A DNA stretch of 57,929 nt from an uncultured Eubacteriales bacterium (GTDB lineage: Bacteria; Bacillota; Clostridia; Lachnospirales; Lachnospiraceae), in contig CASEML010000035.1 in assembly GCA_949289145.1 (NCBI GenBank), positions 1 through 57,929 on the forward strand, written 5' to 3'. A program made the translations under genes and the position numbers. Within the stretch, counting starts at the first letter, position 1. Every line of letters begins with the position of its first letter. Of this stretch, positions 18,024 through 25,381 are shown in pieces. The notes under the pieces were generated by a model. The model searched no databases and had not been told where the DNA came from. It worked only from the letters and a program-made list of their open reading frames with translations.

Positions 18024-18262
18024 GGAAAAGTCGTATTAAATATCTGATTATGGAACATCTTGGGATTCGCTTGACCACATTTTGTAACTTGAATTGCAGA
18101 AAGTGTGCAGATTTATTACCGTATCAAAAAAATTGTCATTACGATTATAATTTGCTCATGGAGGATATGGATAAGATTTTGGGTGTTGTTGATTTTATTA
18201 AGGAAATTTTATTGGGTGGAGGGGAAATATTTTTATACCCTCATATGAATGAGATGCTTCTG
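18020..18262 (+). pseudogene. Radical SAM protein, N-terminal fragment
   Basis: About 80 residues of a radical SAM enzyme: LTTFCNLNCRKCADLLP carries the CX3CX2C iron-sulfur motif and EILLGGGEIFLYPHMNEML the GGE SAM-binding strand. The barrel then ends; the frame runs into unrelated codons and stops at 18295. The partner sequence just downstream is the end of a different gene, so this looks like an internal deletion with a junction near 18250-18262. Start and overlap with the FemAB-like gene are intact. The intact parent was probably a radical SAM modifier in the glycan locus. Confidence 0.72.
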
Positions 18263-18708
18263 ATTATGAGGAATTTCAGGATGATTATAAAGTAAAAAAT
18301 ATTACAAAAATAGTGACAGAAAAAGAACTGGAAGAATACCAAATTGAGACCAGCGTAGTAACAAAGGATTTTAATGAAACCAAGGAGCAGAATATGGAAT
18401 CATTTGAGAAAATCCTAATTTTATTGAATAGAATAAATCCTGATATTAAAATAAAAATTGTTCTGATACCAAGATGCAGTTATATAGAGAAAAGGATGGA
18501 GCCATACGATAAAGTATTGAGAATAGAATTTATGGAAAATTTAGATCAGATGCAAAGAAAATATCCTTTTGAAATATTCGATTTAAAAGGATTGGAAGAA
18601 ATATCATCCCACCGGGAATATTATTATGATGGAGAACACTTGAATCGTTATGGTGCAGAGAAATTTACAAAGTACTTTTTACACCATTGTATGGAAAACA
18701 TTCAATAA
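18253..18708 (+). pseudogene. SGNH-hydrolase-like protein, C-terminal fragment
   Basis: The frame is open from about 18253 and has a GTG at 18313. It encodes the tail of an SGNH/DltD-like protein: TKIVTEKELEEYQIETSVV, NPDIKIKIVLIPR and the terminal YYYDGEHLNRYGAEKF, where D and H match the block V Asp-x-x-His of SGNH hydrolases. The N-terminal GDS serine block is missing. It lies in a different frame from the radical SAM fragment ahead of it, so the two cannot make a single protein. SGNH proteins in such loci often O-acylate glycans; this copy is presumably dead. Confidence 0.68.
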
Positions 18709-18743
18709 AACGTCAATAGGCAGCAAAGGGGGAACTACTTATA

Positions 18744-19454
18744 ATGAAAAATAATATAGCAATAATTACCGCCAGGGGCGGCAGCAAACGGATTCCTAAA
18801 AAAAATATTCGTGATTTTTGTGGCAGACCTATCATTGCATATGCCATACAGGCAGCCATTGATGCAGGGATTTACGATACAGTTATGGTTAGTACCGATA
18901 GTGAGGAAATAGCACAAATTGCAAAACAGTATGGCGCTGAAGTACCTTTTCTAAGAAGTGAAAAAACAGCGGATGATTATGCAATTACGGCAGATGTGCT
19001 TATGGAAGTACTGGAAAATTATAACAAAATGGGAGAAGAATATGATTTTATGACTTGTATTTACCCAACAGCGCCATTTGTAACAGCAGAAAAGCTAAAA
19101 CAGGCAATGGAAATGCTTAAGAGAGAAAAAGCGTCTATGGTTATGCCGGTGACAGCATTTTCTTATCCGCCTCTAAGAGGATACATAATGAAAGAGGGGC
19201 ACTTAACCATGAAATGGCCGGAATATTACAAGACTCGTTCACAGGATTTGGAAACGCTGTATCATGATGCGGGGCAGTTTTATAGCTATTACGTTAAGGA
19301 TTTTATTAAGAAAAAAGGAGTGATTACGGAAGAAATTGTACCGATTATCGTAAATGAAATGGAAGTTCAGGATATTGATAATGAAACAGATTGGAAAGTG
19401 GCTGAACTAAAATATCGTTTTATGTGTGAAAATGAGAAGGATTTGAAAAATTGA
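18744..19454 (+). CDS. pseF: Pseudaminic acid cytidylyltransferase
   Basis: A 236-residue CMP-sugar synthetase. NIAIITARGGSKRIPKKNI is the CTP-binding P-loop-like start, DTVMVSTDSEEIAQIAKQYG and ADDYAITADVLMEV follow, TCIYPTAPFVTAEKL holds the conserved YPTAP, and YHDAGQFYSYYV the sugar-binding region. PseF activates pseudaminic acid to CMP-Pse, the donor for flagellin glycosyltransferases. Bacterial PseF proteins share this AGQFY motif and length. It closes the glycosylation run on this side, separated by 35 bp from the decayed SGNH gene. Confidence 0.92.
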   Translation: MKNNIAIITARGGSKRIPKKNIRDFCGRPIIAYAIQAAIDAGIYDTVMVSTDSEEIAQIAKQYGAEVPFLRSEKTADDYAITADVLMEVLENYNKMGEEYDFMTCIYPTAPFVTAEKLKQAMEMLKREKASMVMPVTAFSYPPLRGYIMKEGHLTMKWPEYYKTRSQDLETLYHDAGQFYSYYVKDFIKKKGVITEEIVPIIVNEMEVQDIDNETDWKVAELKYRFMCENEKDLKN

Positions 19455-19478
19455 TTCACTAGTAATAAATCACGTAAA

Positions 19479-19512
19479 TCTGCCTACATAAGCATGAATT
19501 TGTGTAGGCGGA
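19479..19512 (+). terminator. Possible terminator after pseF
   Basis: A 10-bp stem with one wobble (19479-19488 with 19503-19512) and a 14-base loop sits 25 bp after the pseF stop. It is followed by a mixed TATTCTGTTTCTT stretch, not a clean T-run, so termination may be weak. It coincides with the change to G+C-richer sequence downstream. Confidence 0.5.
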
Positions 19513-19619
19513 TATTCTGTTTCTTAATGCAAATTTAATGCCGGAAAAATGACGCTAATGCACATTTTATGGACGATATGCAATAATTAAAGTAAAAAAA
19601 TATAAATGGAGGCAGTGAT

Positions 19620-20948
19620 ATGGGACGAATCAGAAAGCGATTATCTTCATCACAAATTATCATCCTAGGCTTTGCGGCGGTTATTCTTATGGGAAGTTTG
19701 TTGTTGATGCTTCCGATTGCCACACAGGACGGTCAGGGAGCTGTTTTTACCGATGCCTTGTTTACCGCAACTTCCGCAGTCTGCGTTACCGGCCTGATTG
19801 TGCAGGATACGGCAACCTACTGGAGCACCTTTGGGCAGGCAGTCATTATCATATTAATCCAGATTGGAGGCATGGGTGTAATAACTGTTGCGGTGGCCAT
19901 ATCTTCTATTTCAGGAAAAAAGATTAGCTTGAAACAACGCAGTACCATGCAGGAAGCTATCTCAGCACCCAAGGTAGGAGGTATTGTCAGACTGACCGGT
20001 TTTATTATCAAGATGACTGTTATTTTTGAATTACTCGGCGCTGTAATTATGGCACCTGCTTTTTGTAAGGAATTTGGCATTTTGAAGGGGATTTGGTATG
20101 CGGTCTTTCATTCCATCTCTGCTTTCTGCAATGCCGGTTTTGATCTGATGGGCGTGAAAACGCCATATTCCTCCCTTACATATTTTGTAGATTGTCCAAG
20201 CATAAACTTTGCAATCATGGCATTGATTGTCATCGGTGGCATTGGTTTTACGACTTGGGATGACATCAAGACTCATAAGCAGTATATCCGGAAATACCGG
20301 ATGCAGAGTAAGGTGATTTTTCTCACCACTGGACTTTTGATTCTGATTCCTGCATTGTACTTTTTCTTCTTTGAGTTTGCTGACACGCCGCTAAGAGAGC
20401 GCATCTGGAGCTCTCTATTTCAGTCTGTTACACCGAGAACCGCTGGTTTCAATACCGTGGATTTAACGCTGATTAGTGAGGTTGGGCTTGCCATTATGAT
20501 TATTCTTATGCTGGTAGGCGGCTCTCCCGGTTCCACCGCAGGAGGTATGAAAACAACGACCCTTGCCGTTATGCTTTCTACTGCGGCTGCGGTGTTCAGG
20601 CGCAAGGAGCATACCCACTTTTTCGGGCGCAGAATCGGTAATGATACTGTACGGAACGCTGCCACCATATTGATGATGTACCTTACTCTGTTCCTGATGG
20701 GAGGATTCATCATCAGCCGTGTAGAAGGGCTGCCGCTGCTGACCTGCCTGTATGAAACGGCCTCGGCGGTAGGTACAGTTGGTTTGACCCTTGGCATTAC
20801 CTCGAAGCTGGGGCTGGTATCCCAAATGATTTTGATCCTGCTGATGTATATCGGCAGAGTTGGCGGTCTGACCTTGATTTTTTCGGCATTGTCCAGTAAT
20901 CAGGGAAATACGGCAAGACTGCCTCAGGAAAAATTGACTGTTGGATAA
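19620..20948 (+). CDS. ktrB: KtrB/TrkH-type potassium uptake channel subunit
   Basis: A 442-residue membrane protein of the Trk/Ktr/HKT superfamily. The four selectivity-filter segments are visible: TSAVCVTGLIV, ISAFCNAGFDL, VTPRTAGFNTV and SAVGTVGLTLG. Multiple hydrophobic helices flank them, beginning with IIILGFAAVILMGSLLLMLP. It forms the membrane pore for K+ (or Na+-coupled K+) uptake and is gated by the cytoplasmic KtrA encoded next. A GGAGGCAG site lies just before the ATG. The gene is markedly richer in G+C than the glycosylation genes to its left. Confidence 0.93.
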   Translation: MGRIRKRLSSSQIIILGFAAVILMGSLLLMLPIATQDGQGAVFTDALFTATSAVCVTGLIVQDTATYWSTFGQAVIIILIQIGGMGVITVAVAISSISGKKISLKQRSTMQEAISAPKVGGIVRLTGFIIKMTVIFELLGAVIMAPAFCKEFGILKGIWYAVFHSISAFCNAGFDLMGVKTPYSSLTYFVDCPSINFAIMALIVIGGIGFTTWDDIKTHKQYIRKYRMQSKVIFLTTGLLILIPALYFFFFEFADTPLRERIWSSLFQSVTPRTAGFNTVDLTLISEVGLAIMIILMLVGGSPGSTAGGMKTTTLAVMLSTAAAVFRRKEHTHFFGRRIGNDTVRNAATILMMYLTLFLMGGFIISRVEGLPLLTCLYETASAVGTVGLTLGITSKLGLVSQMILILLMYIGRVGGLTLIFSALSSNQGNTARLPQEKLTVG

Positions 20949-20958
20949 GGAGGATATT

Positions 20959-21606
20959 ATGAAATCGATACTATTAATTGGACTTGGACGATTTGGCAGA
21001 CACATTGCTTTGAAATTAAATGACCTGAACCATCAGGTCATGGCAGTAGATAGCAACGAGGAGCGTGTCAATGCAGTGATGCCTTTTGTGACCAACGGAC
21101 AGATTGGTGACAGCACAAATGAGGAATTTCTGTCTTCTTTGGGTATTCGTAATTTCGATACCTGCATCGTAGCTATTGGCGACAACTTTCAAAACTCTTT
21201 GGAAACCGCATCCCTTCTCAAAGAACTGGGAGCAAAAAAGGTGATTGCCAGAGCCTCCAGAGGTGTGCAGGAAAAATTCCTGCTGCGCAACGGGGCAGAC
21301 GAAGTAGTCTATCCGGAAAAGCAGCTGGCGGCATGGACTGCAATTCGGTGCACCTCGGAGCATATTTTGGACTATATTGAACTGGATAAAGATTATTCTA
21401 TCTTTGAACTGTCCATTCCGGAAGATTGGGGTGGAAAAACGATCATTCAACTGGATATTCGTAAAAGGTATGGCATTAATATACTGGGGGTTAGAGAAAA
21501 TGGAAAGCTCAACATGAACATCATGCCTGATACTGCTTTGGGCGAAGGCAAGTCTATACTGGTCTTAGGGCATCAGAAGGCTATTCAAAAGTGCTTTCGC
21601 ATTTGA
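20959..21606 (+). CDS. ktrA: KtrA/TrkA-type RCK gating subunit
   Basis: A 215-residue RCK protein: N-terminal nucleotide-binding domain (ILLIGLGRFGRHIALKLN with GxGRFG; AVDSNEERV acidic end of beta 2) and C-terminal TrkA_C domain (from about residue 135, FELSIPEDWGGKTIIQLDIR). It forms the cytoplasmic ring controlling KtrB. The ATG at 20959 is preferred over the upstream TTG because AAGGAGG (20946-20952) is correctly spaced for it and overlaps the ktrB stop. Confidence 0.92.
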   Translation: MKSILLIGLGRFGRHIALKLNDLNHQVMAVDSNEERVNAVMPFVTNGQIGDSTNEEFLSSLGIRNFDTCIVAIGDNFQNSLETASLLKELGAKKVIARASRGVQEKFLLRNGADEVVYPEKQLAAWTAIRCTSEHILDYIELDKDYSIFELSIPEDWGGKTIIQLDIRKRYGINILGVRENGKLNMNIMPDTALGEGKSILVLGHQKAIQKCFRI

Positions 21607-21633
21607 TCTGCAGTTATCCAGAACAGACTAGAG

Positions 21634-21699
21634 GTGATTTTAATAAAAGACTATGAGCATTGCAGACTGAAATGCGCCTATTGCGATTACCTTGAATAA
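21634..21699 (+). other. Possible 21-residue peptide with CX3CX2C motif
   Basis: Starting from GTG at 21634, 21 codons run to a TAA. The peptide ends CRLKCAYCDYLE, matching the radical SAM cysteine spacing CX3CX2C, but nothing else of such an enzyme follows. It may be the remnant of a radical SAM gene removed by deletion, a small metal-binding peptide, or chance. There is no ribosome site at good spacing. Confidence 0.25.
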
Positions 21700-21713
21700 T
21701 TCTTCGCAGCTTC

Positions 21714-21741
21714 TTGGCAGATAAAAAATCATTCTTATGAT
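21714..21741 (+). promoter_or_regulatory. Putative sigma-A promoter of kdpDE
   Basis: TTGGCA (21714-21719), 16-base spacer, TATGAT (21736-21741), 31 bp ahead of the kdpD start. It would allow the two-component genes to be transcribed independently of ktrBA. Confidence 0.5.
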
Positions 21742-21772
21742 AGAATCTATATAAAAATGGGAGGTGAGAGCG

Positions 21773-24358
21773 GTGAAACAGATAGAAAAAGGGCATCTTA
21801 AAATCTTTTTCAGCTATGCCGAGAGTATTGGAAAGACGCAGGCTATGCTGAGAGCGGCGCAAAGTGCAAAGGCTCAGGGTATAGATGTTGTGGTCGGGTA
21901 CATCGCTCCCAATACTTCCCATGAAACGCTTGCTTTGCTGGAAGGACTTGAGCAGTCTCGGGCTGGGGGCAAGGAGTCATTTGATCTTGATTGGGCGTTG
22001 TCCCGGAAACCGGAGCTTATCTTGATAGATGAGCTGGCACATTCCAATGGCAAGAACAGTCGCCATTGTAAGCGTTACCAAGATGTTGACGAACTGCTGA
22101 AATCCGGAATCAACGTGTACACTACGGTGAATGTAGGAAATATTGAGAGTCTGCATGATACAGTGGCTTCCATTACCGGTATCACCACTTGGGATCGTAT
22201 TCCCGACGCTGTCTTTGACAATGCTGACCAGGTAGAGTTGATTGATATCGAACCCCGTGAGTTAATCGAGCGTTTACGAGAAACAGATACAGCTGATTCT
22301 CGTATTACAGTAGAGCAGCTGACCGCTCTGCGTGAAGTTGCTTTGCGGCACTGTGCAGACAGAGTGAAGCGTCTGTCTGACCAGCTGAGAGAAAAGAACA
22401 GTTTCCACACCGATGAACATATTTTGGCTTGTCTTTCTTCTGCACCGTCCAATGCAAAGATTATCCGTACGGCGGCACGAATGGCAAAGGCTTTTAACAG
22501 CCGGTTTACAGCTCTGGTCGTTGAAACACCGGATTTTGCCGTGGCTGCGGCAGAAAATAAGAAACGCCTGCATGATAATCTAAAACTGGCAGAACAGCTT
22601 GGTGCAAACATTGAAACGGTCTATGGTGAAGATGTTCCTTATCAGATTGCCGAGTTTGCACGTCTTTCAGGCATTACGAAAATTGTGTTAGGAAGAAGTG
22701 CCGTCACCCGTAGGCATCTGTTTGGAAAGCCGACGCTTACAGAACAACTACTTTCATATGTTCCGGAAATTGACATTCATATCATTCCGGATAGAAACGC
22801 GGACACTACTTATCGTCCTAAGAAAGCAAGAACCAACCACAAGCGCAGTATTCTGGCAAACACGGCAAAGAGTGTGGGTATCCTTGTTGGCTCCACTCTT
22901 TTAAGCGTTTTCTTCTACCATCTGGGCTTTACCGATGCAAATATAATCATGATATACATTCTAGGCGTGCTGCTGACATCTATTGTGACATCTCACCAAA
23001 TATACAGTCTGGTTTCTTCTATCGCCAGTGTGTTTATCTTCAACTTTCTGTTTACCATGCCCAGGTTTTCGCTGACGGCTTACGAAACAGGTTATCCAGT
23101 CACCTTTGTTATCATGTTTCTGACGGTTTACATCACTGGCACCCTTGCTATTCGCTACAAAGAGCAGGCTGGTCAATCAGCAAAGATTGCTCATCGTACA
23201 AAGATTTTGTTCGATACTGACCAGCTGCTTTCAAAAGCAAACGGAAAGGACGAGATTATCCATGCCGCTGCTGAGCAGATTATGAAGCTGCTCAGCAGAA
23301 ATATTGTTATTTTTGAGAATTTAGATGGGCGGCTATCCGGTCCGCATTTATTTCAGGTGAATACAACGGAAAATCGGTCCTATGACGCGGAGAAAGAGCA
23401 GGATATTGCCGAGTGGGTATTAAAGAATAATCACGTTGCCGGTGCCACAACGGATACCCTTTCCAATGCACAATATCTATATCTGCCGCTGCGTGTCAAT
23501 GAGCGAGTCTATGGTGTAGTCGGCATTGAGGTAGAGGATACCCTTTTGGAGGCTTCCGAGCATGGCATCCTGCTTTCCATTCTTGGCGAGTGTGCTCTGG
23601 CACTGGAAAATGAGAAAAATGCCCGTGAGAAAGAAGCCGCGGCAGTCCTGGCAGAAAGTGAACAACTCCGGGCCAATCTGCTCCGGACAATTTCCCATGA
23701 CCTGCGGACGCCGTTGACCACTATTTCCGGTAATGCAAGTAATCTAATGGGCAACAGCAGCAGTTTTGATGAGGAAACCAAACAACAAATATATGCGGAT
23801 ATTTATGATGATTCCATGTGGCTCATTAATTTGGTTGAAAACCTGCTGTATGCTACTCGTATTGAAGAGGGCCGTATGGCTCTTCGCACATCTACGGAGC
23901 TGCTCAGTGAGATTATAGAGGAAGCCATGCGGCATATCAGCCGCAAGGCAAATAAACATTGTTTGTCAGCTTCTTGTGAGGATGATCTGCTGTTGGTCAA
24001 AGCAGATGCGAAACTGGTGATGCAGGTCATCACGAACATTGTAGATAATGCTGTCAAATATACCCCATCCGGTTCTTCTGTGGAAGTAACAGCAAGAAAG
24101 AATGGCAATATGGCAGAAGTTCGGATTGCAGATACAGGAATAGGTATTCCTGATGAAGAAAAAGTTAAGATTTTCAATAAATTTTACTGTGGCGATAATA
24201 AAATAGCGGATAACCGCCGCAGTTTGGGACTGGGACTATATCTCTGTAAGGCCATTGTGGAAGCCCACGGAGGTACGATCCATGTAGCTGACAATCAGCC
24301 CCAGGGAGCTGTGTTCAGTTTCACCCTTCCGCTGGAGGAGGTATTCTATCATGAGTAA
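21773..24358 (+). CDS. kdpD: KdpD-family osmosensitive K+ sensor histidine kinase
   Basis: An 861-residue sensor kinase (864 if GTG 21764 is used; GGGAGGTG at 21759-21766 favours GTG 21773). Domains in order: KdpD N-terminal domain (1-210), universal-stress-like domain (about 220-345), four transmembrane helices (about 360-460), GAF-like domain, then HisKA with phosphoacceptor H642 in SHDLRTPLTTI and an ATPase domain with NIVDNAVKYTP, DTGIGIP and GLGLYLCK. The N-terminal Walker A is altered: FSYAESIGKT instead of GxxxxGKT. It phosphorylates KdpE at the next locus. No kdpFABC is nearby, so ktrBA is the probable target. Confidence 0.93.
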   Translation: MKQIEKGHLKIFFSYAESIGKTQAMLRAAQSAKAQGIDVVVGYIAPNTSHETLALLEGLEQSRAGGKESFDLDWALSRKPELILIDELAHSNGKNSRHCKRYQDVDELLKSGINVYTTVNVGNIESLHDTVASITGITTWDRIPDAVFDNADQVELIDIEPRELIERLRETDTADSRITVEQLTALREVALRHCADRVKRLSDQLREKNSFHTDEHILACLSSAPSNAKIIRTAARMAKAFNSRFTALVVETPDFAVAAAENKKRLHDNLKLAEQLGANIETVYGEDVPYQIAEFARLSGITKIVLGRSAVTRRHLFGKPTLTEQLLSYVPEIDIHIIPDRNADTTYRPKKARTNHKRSILANTAKSVGILVGSTLLSVFFYHLGFTDANIIMIYILGVLLTSIVTSHQIYSLVSSIASVFIFNFLFTMPRFSLTAYETGYPVTFVIMFLTVYITGTLAIRYKEQAGQSAKIAHRTKILFDTDQLLSKANGKDEIIHAAAEQIMKLLSRNIVIFENLDGRLSGPHLFQVNTTENRSYDAEKEQDIAEWVLKNNHVAGATTDTLSNAQYLYLPLRVNERVYGVVGIEVEDTLLEASEHGILLSILGECALALENEKNAREKEAAAVLAESEQLRANLLRTISHDLRTPLTTISGNASNLMGNSSSFDEETKQQIYADIYDDSMWLINLVENLLYATRIEEGRMALRTSTELLSEIIEEAMRHISRKANKHCLSASCEDDLLLVKADAKLVMQVITNIVDNAVKYTPSGSSVEVTARKNGNMAEVRIADTGIGIPDEEKVKIFNKFYCGDNKIADNRRSLGLGLYLCKAIVEAHGGTIHVADNQPQGAVFSFTLPLEEVFYHE

Positions 24359-25049
24359 GTTTCAAATATTGGTGGTGGAGGATGATGCACCGATACGCAG
24401 CCTGATCACCACTACATTAAAAGCACATGACTATCGTTTTGTTGTTTCGGAAACTGGAGAGGGCGCTGTCATGGAAACAGCATCCCACAATCCTGACATT
24501 ATCCTGCTGGATCTTGGTCTGCCGGACATTGACGGTGTGGAGGTCATCAGCCGCATACGAAGCTGGTCAAATGTACCGATCATTGTTATCAGTGCTAGAA
24601 GTGAAGACAGTGATAAAATCGATGCTTTAGATGCTGGTGCAGATGATTACCTGACAAAGCCGTTCTCGGTGGATGAACTTCTGGCAAGGCTGCGTGTCAC
24701 CCAAAGGCGATTGGCTCTTATGCAGAGTAACACTACACAGCAATCTACATACGAAAACGGGCAATTGAAGATAGACTATGCTTCTGGATGCGTCTATCTT
24801 GGGGGTGAGGAAATGCGCCTGACACCTATCGAATACAAGCTGTTGTGTCTGCTGGCACGGAACACTGGCAAAGTGCTGACCCATAAGTTCATTCTCCAGA
24901 ACGTTTGGGGAAGCAGTTGGGAAAAGGATGTAGGGTCTCTGCGTGTATTCATGGCGACGCTCCGGAAAAAGTTGGAGAAAGCACCAGGTTCGCCCCAGTA
25001 TATTCAGACTCACATCGGTATTGGTTATCGGATGCTGAAGATCGAGTAA
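24351..25049 (+). CDS. kdpE: KdpE-family OmpR-type response regulator
   Basis: A 232-residue response regulator overlapping kdpD by 8 bases. The receiver domain shows VVEDDAPIRSL, phosphoacceptor D54 in ILLDLGLPDIDG, VISARSE and DDYLTKPFS. The OmpR winged helix follows (about 135-230; LTPIEYKLLCLLARNTG and HIGIGYRML). It should bind promoters under low K+ or turgor stress. The pair's location next to ktrBA supports control of that transporter; no binding site could be identified. Confidence 0.94.
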   Translation: MSKFQILVVEDDAPIRSLITTTLKAHDYRFVVSETGEGAVMETASHNPDIILLDLGLPDIDGVEVISRIRSWSNVPIIVISARSEDSDKIDALDAGADDYLTKPFSVDELLARLRVTQRRLALMQSNTTQQSTYENGQLKIDYASGCVYLGGEEMRLTPIEYKLLCLLARNTGKVLTHKFILQNVWGSSWEKDVGSLRVFMATLRKKLEKAPGSPQYIQTHIGIGYRMLKIE

Positions 25050-25381
25050 GAGAACGTAGGGATAATCATGTTCTCCACATAGTGTTACTATTCCCACACT
25101 TTACTTCTTTTTTATTCTTCATTATAACATACTGACATCACATCGTTTTCCTTAGGCAATAAATAATATATCATATGACTCAAACGAGGTGCTGTTAATT
25201 TAGTATATCAGTATAAGTTCATCTATTTGTTAACAGAATCGAATTGAATCCAGCCGACACTTACGGTATAATATACTTATCGCTACAGATCTTACAAAAA
25301 TAGCTCAAAAGTGTTAAAACAGATAGATGATATACAGGTATGAACAGAAGCTTAATTATCACAAGGAAAGAAGGAAAGTGC
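25050..25381. other. Intergenic region with a strong promoter
   Basis: This 332-bp AT-rich stretch marks the return to low G+C. A weak hairpin (GAGAAC 25050-25055 / GTTCTC 25070-25075) follows the kdpE stop but has no T-run. The only other clear signal is the promoter at 25244-25272. No ORF of interest was seen. Confidence 0.6.
25244..25272 (+). promoter_or_regulatory. Sigma-A-like promoter for CgeB copy 4
   Basis: TTGAAT (25244-25249), exactly 17 bases, then a perfect TATAAT (25267-25272), about 110 bp before the ATG at 25382. The fourth CgeB gene therefore appears to have its own promoter. Confidence 0.7.

Noticed and set aside
19455-19619. c-di-AMP (ydaO) riboswitch before ktrB
   Set aside because: The interval is only 165 bp and lacks the conserved ydaO core; a simple hairpin is all I see.
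19620-25049. Integrative element carrying the potassium genes
   Set aside because: No integrase, transposase, att-like repeat or tRNA target was found at either edge; only base composition supports transfer.
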